Source of the DNA: Bacteroidaceae bacterium
GTDB lineage: Bacteria; Bacteroidota; Bacteroidia; Bacteroidales; Bacteroidaceae
Reading direction: 5' to 3'
Assembly: GCA_017472905.1 (NCBI GenBank)
Contig: JAFUNW010000276.1
Location: 1 to 5,027, forward strand
Length of the DNA stretch: 5,027 bases
The notes under the pieces are model-generated. The model was not told the DNA's origin. It worked only from the letters and a program-made list of their open reading frames with translations, and did not search any database. Both the position numbers and the translations under genes were made by a program. The stretch's first letter is position 1; each line of letters begins with the position of its first letter. Below are positions 1-4,966 of this stretch, in pieces.

Positions 1-1
1 G

Positions 2-463
2 ATGGGCTTGCGCAAAGTCGATCGCGTCATTGCCATCGAGAAAAATACATGGTTCCATCTCGGAAGCAACAGCAGCGAGCAGCTTATCTACTGTCTCAAG
101 CGTATGGCGGAACCGTTCCTTGAGCATGTGGACAACAACTTCCAGCCCCTGCCGGAAGAGTGTATCCGCGAGTTTATGCCCGAACGTGACACGTTGTTAG
201 CACTGATGATACGTGCCGAAAGTGCCATCGCATCGGGTGTGTACGATGATGTAGACCGCATCCTGCAAGAGGCTTCGGAACTGAAACTCCGATTCTCACG
301 TCTGCGCAAAGCACAACTCGACCGCATACAGGAAGAAGAGGGTAGCGGACGCCTCGATGTCTCCATCATCTACCTGACTCTCTTGCAAGAGTCGCAGGAA
401 GTAGCCAGTGCCGTACGCCATATCTTGCGTGCAAACGGTAAGTTCAGGGGACTGACGAAATAA
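2..463 (+). CDS. C-terminal part of probable phosphate transporter with PhoU-like helical domain (5' truncated)
   Basis: The reading frame is open from the left edge and ends at TAA 461-463. The Met at position 2 is probably internal and the true start lies outside the window. The visible 153 residues look soluble and almost wholly helical. A segment at about 25-48 contains the stretch LKRMAEPFLEHVDNNFQPL, long heptad-like helices run through about 62-112, and a last helix ends in a basic tail. No membrane segment is visible. Amphipathic bundles of this kind are found as C-terminal PhoU-like regulatory tails on Bacteroidetes phosphate transporters, either Na/Pi cotransporters or the PiT family, and the LKR.xEP..HVDNN.xPL pattern fits that group from memory. 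If this is right, the domain sits in the cytoplasm and gates or senses phosphate uptake. The family call is an inference from a fragment. That it is coding is well supported by the long open frame and normal codon use. Confidence 0.5.
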   Translation: MGLRKVDRVIAIEKNTWFHLGSNSSEQLIYCLKRMAEPFLEHVDNNFQPLPEECIREFMPERDTLLALMIRAESAIASGVYDDVDRILQEASELKLRFSRLRKAQLDRIQEEEGSGRLDVSIIYLTLLQESQEVASAVRHILRANGKFRGLTK

Positions 464-492
464 AGTACTCGGGGTTCGCAAGTAGAAAACAT

Positions 493-611
493 GGAGATAA
501 TGGGAGAAAAAGGGAGATAAAGGGAAAAAAAGGAGATAAAGGCCAAATGATTGGCTATACTATTGGCCTTTATCTCCCCAAAGAGTGAAGCGATTAACTC
601 CATTTATCTCC
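493..611. repeat. Intergenic repeat of GGAGATAA / TTATCTCC units with a 15-bp perfect inverted repeat (copy A)
   Basis: GGAGATAA occurs directly at 493-500, 513-520 and 532-539, spaced 20 and 19 bases apart. Its inverse TTATCTCC occurs at 570-577 and 604-611. The core is a perfect 15-bp inverted repeat, GGAGATAAAGGCCAA (532-546) with TTGGCCTTTATCTCC (563-577), around a 16-base loop. A nested alternative pairing exists, GCCAA 542-546 with TTGGC 551-555. No T tract follows, so it is not a simple terminator. The downstream string GTGAAGCGATTAACTCC (585-601) recurs in near-identical form in the repeat at 2971-3059, so the two are related. It lies in the spacer after the transporter stop codon. 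Its function is unknown. Confidence 0.75.
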
Positions 612-654
612 TTTTATCTACAAGAAAGCCAAAGCTTGCGAAACTTAAACGAAC

Positions 655-709
655 AAAAATCCTCTTTCCGGTGTTGTTTTACGTAGAACAACCCGAAAGG
701 AGGATTTTT
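655..709 (+). promoter_or_regulatory. Long bulged hairpin with T6 tract that buries a Shine-Dalgarno sequence (terminator or attenuator-like)
   Basis: The arms at 655-678 and 687-709 pair over about 22 base pairs, with single-base bulges near 669, 672 and 699. The loop is about 8 bases (679-686). The right arm ends in T705-T710, giving a classic intrinsic terminator shape for transcripts coming from the upstream transporter. AGGAGG at 698-703 lies in the right arm and pairs with CCTCT on the left. It is 11 bases before the ATG at 715. The same element could therefore stop transcription or block ribosome entry for the small ORF. A simple terminator is the plainest reading. The regulatory reading is inferred from the overlap of the arm with the Shine-Dalgarno sequence. 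Confidence 0.7.
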
Positions 710-714
710 TGCGT

Positions 715-846
715 ATGAAAACAAATGTATGGACTCGCTTGGTGGCCGCAATACTGATTGTCTTGTTGTTATGGTGGCTCTACATGGCTCTGTTGGTTGA
801 CGAAAGTGAAAACCTGAGCCAAGTAGAGCTGTTTTCGATCCCCTAA
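715..846 (+). CDS. Small single-pass membrane protein, 43 aa, unrecognised
   Basis: ATG 715 to TAA 844-846 encodes 43 residues. The start is short and basic (MKTNVWTRL), then comes one strongly hydrophobic helix at about residues 9-28, rich in Leu, Ile and Val with a WW pair at 20-21. An acidic polar tail follows (DESENLSQVE). Lys2 and Arg8 before the helix and acidic residues after it predict cytoplasmic N-terminus and periplasmic C-terminus. A strong AGGAGG lies 11 bases upstream, unusual for this kind of genome, and is held in the hairpin at 655-709. I do not recognise the family. The hydrophobicity pattern and ribosome site argue for a real gene. The short length and lack of homologue information argue for caution. 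The opposite-strand frame over the same bases looks like a shadow. Confidence 0.5.
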   Translation: MKTNVWTRLVAAILIVLLLWWLYMALLVDESENLSQVELFSIP

Positions 847-968
847 AAAACATCCGAAAAGGAGCGGATAAACTTAAAGAACGTTTAAAACTCCAACGTT
901 ACGGAAAAATATGTTATTTTCGCGGGCGAATAAGTAGGAAACGGGAGAGCGTCTTTGTGCTTGATATT

Positions 969-999
969 TTCTTCGGTCGTTCTGAGCGAAGCCGAAGAA
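969..999. repeat. REP-like palindromic element
   Basis: TTCTTCGG (969-976) and CCGAAGAA (992-999) form a perfect 8-bp inverted repeat, and the interior contains a further short pairing, TCG 977-979 with CGA 987-989. The reverse strand of this unit resembles a short palindrome (ATTCTTCGGCTTCGCTCAGA) that I recall as recurring in many bacterial and gut metagenomic genomes. That dispersal is memory, not tested here. The unit stands alone in the 227-base spacer between the small ORF and the DUF308 gene. No T tract follows on the + strand. Confidence 0.55.
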
Positions 1000-1024
1000 T
1001 CTCAAAGAAAGGCAAAAACGGCAT

Positions 1025-1062
1025 ACTGAAACAATACAATAGAAATAGAAACTGAAACAATA
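1025..1062 (+). repeat. 12-bp direct repeat in the A-rich leader of the DUF308 gene
   Basis: ACTGAAACAATA occurs at 1025-1036 and again at 1051-1062, a period of 26 bases. The second copy ends 11 bases before the ATG at 1074. The stretch is almost free of G+C pairs and has no Shine-Dalgarno sequence, typical of leaders in Bacteroidetes. It could be a low-complexity duplication or part of the translation-enhancing leader. No protein-binding site is claimed. Confidence 0.45.
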
Positions 1063-1073
1063 AAAAATAAAAA

Positions 1074-1697
1074 ATGAAACGAACAAACTTCTCGCTCATA
1101 TCGGGCATTTGCTCTCTGCTGCTAGGAGCCATGCTGGTATTTTGGTCGCAAAGCGTAGTGACATATCTGATTGTTGCAGTCGGATTCTTGTTTATGATAC
1201 CCGGACTGTATGCCCTGTTCTCTTACTTTTTCGCTCGTAACGGTGAGGGTGAAAAACGTCACTTCGGTTGGACCCAGATAGTGGGTGTAGGAAGTGCTTT
1301 GTTCGGACTGAGTCTGGTGTTGTGTCCCGTATTTTTTGAAACAACACTGATGTATGCCATCGGAGTGATTCTGGCTTATGCCGGACTGAACGAAATCATC
1401 ACGCTTGCCGCAGCCCGCGAATGGACGCGCGTGTCGATGGGATTTTATGTCGTGCCGGTATTGGTCATGGTGTTGGGCATTTTTATTCTTTTTAACCCCA
1501 TCGGTACAGCCAATCTGCCGTTTATCCTGTTGGGAATCGGCTGCATGGCCTATGGAGTATCCGGCATCATCGACTCATTCCGCTTTCGAAAACCTCGTGT
1601 AGAGGAGGTCGTGGAAATCATTCCGGAGGAGACCGAACAGACGGCTTTGCCCGAAACAGAACCGAAGTCGGAAGAAGAGAATCTATTGAAGAAATAA
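1074..1697 (+). CDS. DUF308/HdeD-family integral membrane protein
   Basis: The product has 207 residues with about six hydrophobic segments, near 7-24, 28-53, 67-85, 91-112, 122-140 and 147-166. They form three similar helix pairs, as in the HdeD/DUF308 family. Glycine-rich helix starts recur, such as SGICSLLLGAML, VGVGSALFGLSLVL and VPVLVMVLGIFILFNP. HdeD is linked to acid resistance in E. coli, but the biochemical role of the family is not known and nothing here shows a stress role. Residues 172-207 form a highly charged tail rich in Glu with several Pro, ending in LLKK, presumably cytoplasmic. The ATG at 1074 sits after an A-rich leader and directly precedes the first helix. Riboflavin synthase starts 40 bases after the stop on the same strand, so co-transcription is plausible, although no functional link is evident. 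Confidence 0.85.
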   Translation: MKRTNFSLISGICSLLLGAMLVFWSQSVVTYLIVAVGFLFMIPGLYALFSYFFARNGEGEKRHFGWTQIVGVGSALFGLSLVLCPVFFETTLMYAIGVILAYAGLNEIITLAAAREWTRVSMGFYVVPVLVMVLGIFILFNPIGTANLPFILLGIGCMAYGVSGIIDSFRFRKPRVEEVVEIIPEETEQTALPETEPKSEEENLLKK

Positions 1698-1737
1698 GAA
1701 ATTAAAGCTTGTGGAATTTAAATAAAATATAGAGAAA

Positions 1738-2340
1738 ATGTTTTCAGGAATTGTGGAAGAGACGGCTACCGTAGTAGCCTTGGAAAAAGAACAGGAAAAT
1801 TTGCATCTGACCATGCGTTGTTCGTTTGTAGATGAATTGAAGATAGACCAAAGTGTGGCGCACAACGGTGTATGCCTGACGGTGGTGAAAATTACGGACG
1901 GGACTTATACGGTGACAGCCATGAAAGAGACAATCGAACGATCGAACTTGGGACTCCTGAAAGTGGGGGATGAGGTGAATGTAGAGCGGAGTATGATGAT
2001 GAACGGACGATTGGACGGACACATTGTACAGGGACATGTTGACCAAACGGCTGAGTGTGTACGCATTGACGATGCGGAGGGTAGCTGGTATTTCACTTTC
2101 CGATATGCTTTCGACAAAGAAATGGCTAAACGCGGCTACTTGACGGTCGACAAAGGGTCGGTGACGGTGAACGGCGTGAGTCTGACTGTTTGCAATCCAA
2201 CGGACGATACGTTTCAGGTAGCAATCATTCCTTATACTTATGAACATACCAATTTCCATGCCATTCGCGTAGGAGGAAAGGTTAATCTGGAGTTTGATAT
2301 TATCGGAAAATACATAAGCCGTATCAATCAATACAAATGA
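1738..2340 (+). CDS. ribE: Riboflavin synthase, alpha chain
   Basis: This cytosolic enzyme catalyses the last step of riboflavin synthesis, dismutation of two 6,7-dimethyl-8-ribityllumazine molecules into riboflavin and a pyrimidinedione that is recycled. The 200 residues show the two tandem lumazine-binding barrels of the family. The N-terminal barrel has MFSGIVEE at the start, SVAHNGVCLTV at 39-49, MKET at 62-65 and GDEVNVERS. GHIVQGHVD (94-102) opens the second half, which has KGSVTVNGVSLTV at 139-151 and IPYTYEHT at 164-171. The first barrel has NGVC where E. coli has NGCC, so Cys46 is kept and its neighbour is Val. Length is normal, slightly shorter at the C-terminus than the E. coli protein. 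The ATG at 1738 matches the invariant MF.GIV start. No FMN riboswitch fits in the 40-base spacer upstream. The stop overlaps the nitroreductase start. The symbol follows E. coli use; B. subtilis calls it ribE/ribC. Confidence 0.96.
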   Translation: MFSGIVEETATVVALEKEQENLHLTMRCSFVDELKIDQSVAHNGVCLTVVKITDGTYTVTAMKETIERSNLGLLKVGDEVNVERSMMMNGRLDGHIVQGHVDQTAECVRIDDAEGSWYFTFRYAFDKEMAKRGYLTVDKGSVTVNGVSLTVCNPTDDTFQVAIIPYTYEHTNFHAIRVGGKVNLEFDIIGKYISRINQYK

Positions 2341-2876
2341 TGGACTTTTTGCAATTGGCTGCTGCCCGGCAAAGCGATCGGGCCTACGACAAAGAGCGTC
2401 CCGTAGAGCCGGAAAAATTGGAACGCATTCTTGAAGCTGCACGCTTGGCGCCCTCGGCATGCAACGGGCAACCTTGGAAATTTGTGGTGGTCAACGAACC
2501 GGAATTGGCCCGAAAGGTGGGGAAGGCTACGGCCGGATTGGGAATGAATAAATTCGCCAAAGATGCGCCCGTACATATTCTTATTGTTGAAGAGAGTGCA
2601 AACATAACCTCCATTTTGGGAAGTAAAATCAAGGATAAGTATTTCCCATTGGTTGACATCGGCATTGCTGCGGCTCACATTACGCTGGCGGCTGAGGCAG
2701 AAGGATTGGGCTCGTGTATTTTGGGATGGTTTGACGAAAAAGGTATCAAGGCTATGTTGGGGATTCCGGCCAAGAAACGCCTCTTGTTGGACATAACCAT
2801 CGGATATTCGCTAAAACCAAAGAGACCCAAGTCGCGCAAAGCGAAAGATAAAGTAGTTACTTACAATAAATATTGA
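2337..2876 (+). CDS. Nitroreductase family protein (FMN-dependent, NAD(P)H oxidoreductase)
   Basis: The 179-residue product has the motifs of the small FMN nitroreductase fold. RQSDRAY at 11-17 is the FMN phosphate-binding start, APSACNGQPWKFVVV at 38-52 the classic APS..N.QPW.F segment, and GIAAAHITLAAEAEGLGSC at 109-127 the flavin-contacting helix. LGIPAKKR at 141-148 and ITIGYS near 153-158 follow, with a C-terminal basic tail (RPKSRKAKDKVV) as in many family members. Such enzymes work as homodimers and reduce nitro compounds, quinones or flavins. The natural substrate cannot be told from sequence. The start overlaps the riboflavin synthase stop (ATGA, 2337-2340). A second ATG at 2340 is equally possible and removes one Met. 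The overlap implies translational coupling, and the pairing with flavin synthesis fits an FMN enzyme. A strong terminator follows 13 bases after the stop. Confidence 0.92.
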   Translation: MMDFLQLAAARQSDRAYDKERPVEPEKLERILEAARLAPSACNGQPWKFVVVNEPELARKVGKATAGLGMNKFAKDAPVHILIVEESANITSILGSKIKDKYFPLVDIGIAAAHITLAAEAEGLGSCILGWFDEKGIKAMLGIPAKKRLLLDITIGYSLKPKRPKSRKAKDKVVTYNKY

Positions 2877-2889
2877 GTATCCAAAAAGA

Positions 2890-2924
2890 AAAGAGGGAGT
2901 ATCGAATGCCGATGCTCCCTCTTT
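2890..2924 (+). terminator. Intrinsic terminator after the nitroreductase gene, probably bidirectional
   Basis: AAAGAGGGAG (2890-2899) pairs perfectly with CTCCCTCTTT (2915-2924). The stem continues inward by five more pairs, one of them U-G, to a 5-base loop at 2905-2909. The right arm ends in TTT and continues TTTAAATATAATT. The A-run at 2883-2887 on the other side gives a short T tract in the - strand transcript, so it could also stop transcripts from the convergent lyase gene. Confidence 0.88.
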
Positions 2925-2970
2925 AAATATAATTATTCAAGTTTCGCAATTTGTAAAAGAGTTATAGGAT

Positions 2971-3059
2971 TTAAAGGAGTTATTGCAGGCAAACCTGCTA
3001 GCCAAATGTTTTAGCTAAACGATTGGCTCTAACTCCTAGTAAAGCGATAACTCCTTTAA
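2971..3059. repeat. Intergenic dyad repeat with outer stem and two inner hairpins (copy B, related to 493-611)
   Basis: TTAAAGGAGTTAT (2971-2983) and ATAACTCCTTTAA (3047-3059) form a perfect 13-bp outer inverted repeat. Inside are GCAGG-CAAA-CCTGC (2985-2998) and an arm pair AGCCAA (3000-3005) with TTGGCT (3023-3028), centred on the 10-bp palindrome TTTAGCTAAA (3010-3019). The whole could fold as a three-way junction. Shared strings with copy A are GCCAAATG, ATTGGCT and GT(G)AAGCGAT(T)AACTCC. It lies between convergent genes, just past the lyase stop, and may help end transcription from either side. No coding potential is seen. Confidence 0.75.
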
Positions 3060-3071
3060 CAGCTATTAAAA

Positions 3072-4520
3072 CTATAGTGAATCGCCGAAGTCTTCTTTGA
3101 ACTTAGTGACAAGTTCTTCTTGCCAATGGCCGATTTCTTTCAGACGACCGAAGAAGAAACGGAGTACGGCAGGTTCTTCTACCCACTTTAGACCACCGAT
3201 AATCTCGCGGTTGTCCCACAACCATTTCACGCGGTCGGCCACATACTTGATTTGTGAAAGGGTGAATACACGGCGAGGAACGGCTAAACGCATCAGCTCC
3301 AGTTCGGCAAAACGTTCACTGCCGTCCGGCTCGCGTTGCTCAGAGAGTGTACCACGTTCCATACCGCGAATACCTCCGGCAATGTAGAGGGCGGTAGCTA
3401 CGGCTGCTGCAGGATACTGATCGTGTGGCATATCGGGCACGAAACCTTGGCAATCAAGGTGAGCACCAAGTCCACCGGCCGGCTTGATCATGGGCACTCC
3501 GTAGTCATCCAACTCCTTCACCAAATAGGCTATGAACTCGGGACCGTGACTCAGGTAATCCATGTCGAGAGATTCGTACAAACCTTCGGCCATTGATTCG
3601 ATGGAACGTACATCAATACCTCCATAGGTGAGGAATCCTTCGTAAAGAGGGATATACTCCATCATACTCTTGATTAGTTCGGTATTGTGACTGATGATAG
3701 CACCACCACGAGCGAAACCTAACTTGCGAGCTGAGAAATAAATGATGTCCATCTTGTTGGCCAAGAGGTGATAGATTTCTTTCGGAGTCATGTACTTGCA
3801 TTGGGCCTCACGGGTCTTCATGAAGTAGATATTGTCCTGAAGCAATGAAGCATCAAGAACACTGGGCACACCGAAGTCGTGACAGATATCGGCTACGGCA
3901 AGCATATTCTCTAGGCTCACAGGTTGTCCGCCGATGAGGTTTGTACCTGCTTCTACGCGTACATAGGCCACTTTCTCAGGGCCTACCTCACGGATAACGC
4001 GCTTCAGTTCGCGCAAGTCGAAGTCTCCCTTAAAAGGCTCATCGCTTTGGGGGACAAGACCTTTCTTGTGTACTAACTCAAGTACCTCACCTCCACAACG
4101 GGTTACGTGGGCTTTGGTGGTGGTGAAATGGAAGTTCATGATGGCCACCATACCTGGCTTTACGAAGCGCTCGGCCAAAATGTTTTCACAAGCACGTCCT
4201 TGATGGGCAGGAAGAACATTGTCCACACCAAAAACAGCTTTCATCGCTGCCTTCAAACGGTTGAAGGTTTCGCTACCGGCATAAGCATCGTCTGCAAGGT
4301 GCATAGCTGCAGTTTGACGGTCGGACATAGCGTTTACACCAGAGTCGGTAAGCATGTCAAGATAGATGTCCTTGTTCTGCAACAAGAAAGTATTGTTACC
4401 AGCCTGTTGAATGGCACGAAGACGTTCGTCAACGGGTAAAAGATTTAGTTTCTGCACCACGCGCACCTTATGCATTTCCAAGGGCACTTGGTTTTCCGGT
4501 TGATAAAATTTTACGCTCAT
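3072..4520 (-). CDS. PLP-dependent beta-eliminating lyase, tryptophanase/tyrosine phenol-lyase family, divergent
   Basis: The family splits L-tryptophan or L-tyrosine into pyruvate, ammonia and indole or phenol. The product has 482 residues and aligns over its length with Citrobacter freundii tyrosine phenol-lyase (456 aa, recalled sequence). Matching residues are LTDSG (Thr58), Tyr80 in DDAYAGS, HQGR at 106-109, Phe132-Thr133, Asn194 in the GTNLIGGQPVS stretch, Asp223 under the PLP ring nitrogen, Ser263, the Schiff-base Lys266 and Arg411 for the substrate carboxylate. Thr133 and Arg389 (in MERG) match the tyrosine-specificity residues Thr124 and Arg381, whereas tryptophanase has Asp and a hydrophobic residue. 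Departures are Leu226 for the PLP-contact Arg217, Arg265 for Lys256, loss of Asn262 and Asp78 for Glu69 of the cation site, Phe296 for Met288, plus 19 extra C-terminal residues. Family membership is certain; the substrate is open. It faces convergently onto the nitroreductase and has its own - strand promoter candidate at 4575-4582. Confidence 0.9.
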   Translation of the reverse strand: MSVKFYQPENQVPLEMHKVRVVQKLNLLPVDERLRAIQQAGNNTFLLQNKDIYLDMLTDSGVNAMSDRQTAAMHLADDAYAGSETFNRLKAAMKAVFGVDNVLPAHQGRACENILAERFVKPGMVAIMNFHFTTTKAHVTRCGGEVLELVHKKGLVPQSDEPFKGDFDLRELKRVIREVGPEKVAYVRVEAGTNLIGGQPVSLENMLAVADICHDFGVPSVLDASLLQDNIYFMKTREAQCKYMTPKEIYHLLANKMDIIYFSARKLGFARGGAIISHNTELIKSMMEYIPLYEGFLTYGGIDVRSIESMAEGLYESLDMDYLSHGPEFIAYLVKELDDYGVPMIKPAGGLGAHLDCQGFVPDMPHDQYPAAAVATALYIAGGIRGMERGTLSEQREPDGSERFAELELMRLAVPRRVFTLSQIKYVADRVKWLWDNREIIGGLKWVEEPAVLRFFFGRLKEIGHWQEELVTKFKEDFGDSL

Positions 4521-4574
4521 ATTCTATAGCTTTATTTGTTTTGTTTAATAGTTAATATTCTAATTAGTGGGTCA

Positions 4575-4582
4575 CAAAAGTA
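4575..4582 (-). promoter_or_regulatory. Candidate -7 promoter box for the lyase gene
   Basis: On the - strand this reads TACTTTTG, an exact match to the Bacteroidetes -7 consensus TAnnTTTG. Transcription would start near 4569 and give an A-rich leader of about 49 bases before the ATG at 4520. No TTTG is found at the expected distance upstream, where the - strand reads TTTTAATAGTA. The promoter is therefore probably weak or activator-dependent. The identical -7 octamer appears in the + strand promoter at 4991-4998. Confidence 0.5.
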
Positions 4583-4749
4583 AAACAAAAACTCTGTTTT
4601 TACTATTAAAATGCAATTTATTTTCGAAAAACGACTAAAAAATGTTCTTTTATGGGTAAAAACGCAACTTTTCTTTCTTAAAATCCCTCTTTTGAATCCG
4701 TTGAGAGTATTTTTCGAACATATATATTTCCCTGTCCGGCAGTAATATT

Positions 4750-4785
4750 TTTCAGGTAGTGCAATAAAATCTTTCAGGTAGGTGC
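4750..4785. repeat. Direct repeat TTTCAGGTAG, 22-bp period, possible regulator site
   Basis: TTTCAGGTAG occurs at 4750-4759 and 4772-4781, followed by TGC and GTGC and then by A-rich tracts. The period of 22 bases places both on the same face of the helix, as in tandem regulator sites. A third, weaker match, ATTCAGGTTATTGCG, is at 4912-4926, about 40 bases upstream of the rightward -33 box. No known regulator is assigned. Confidence 0.5.
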
Positions 4786-4820
4786 GTAAAAGCCGGCTTC
4801 CCATTATCTTCCTTTATTCT

Positions 4821-4841
4821 CCTTATATATATATAATAAGG
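4821..4841. repeat. AT-rich near-palindrome
   Basis: CCTTAT (4821-4826) and ATAAGG (4836-4841) flank an alternating AT core, giving a 21-bp near-palindrome. It could extrude or melt easily. It has no adjacent long T run and no gene pointing into it, so a terminator role is not supported. Confidence 0.4.
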
Positions 4842-4966
4842 TGTATAAACTTCCTTTTTGCGTTTGTTTATGTTTTGTATTTATGTTTTAGAACATATTT
4901 TTTATGATTGATATTCAGGTTATTGCGAAAAAATTTTGCTAAAATTCGAAAAAAGTTCTGATAAAG

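Larger units (their letters stand above)
4583..4966. other. AT-rich divergent intergenic region without a supported gene
   Basis: This stretch separates the lyase promoter from the rightward promoter. It is very AT-rich with homopolymer runs. It contains the TTCAGGT motifs described separately, an isolated GCCGGC at 4792-4797, and an A/T-dense track at 4926-4965 in the place of an UP element for the promoter at 4967. A 90-codon - strand frame (4532-4804) overlaps the lyase promoter and looks like chance. No RNA gene is recognised. Confidence 0.6.

Noticed and set aside
464..611. CRISPR array suggested by regularly spaced GGAGATAA units.
   Set aside because: Units are 8 bases with 11-12-base gaps, the gaps are low complexity, some units are inverted and no cas genes are present.
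614..853. A 79-codon - strand frame over the hairpin and small ORF.
   Set aside because: It has no membrane or domain pattern and no ribosome site. The + strand small ORF has a better start and hydrophobicity.
852..869. Short hairpin ATCCG-N8-CGGAT after the small ORF stop, considered as a terminator.
   Set aside because: Only five pairs and no T tract on the + strand, so termination is not supported.
908..925. TATTTTCG (915-922) as a promoter for the DUF308 gene.
   Set aside because: It has one mismatch to TAnnTTTG and no TTTG at 19-21 bases upstream, so it is no better than chance in AT-rich DNA.
1698..1737. FMN riboswitch upstream of riboflavin synthase.
   Set aside because: The spacer is 40 bases, far too short for the RFN element, and none of its conserved blocks is present.
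1744..2460. A long - strand frame of 238 codons.
   Set aside because: It is antisense to riboflavin synthase and the nitroreductase start, both of which have clear family motifs. Its protein has no recognisable features.
4532..4804. A 90-codon - strand frame ending 11 bases before the lyase start, considered as a small gene or a long leader peptide like TnaC.
   Set aside because: It overlaps the candidate lyase promoter, lies in AT-rich DNA, is rich in Lys, Phe and Ile as expected from composition, has no recognisable motif and contains no Trp. TnaC leaders are about 24 residues.
4821..4841. AT-rich palindrome considered as an origin or terminator.
   Set aside because: No DnaA-box cluster, no adjoining T run and no gene ending next to it.
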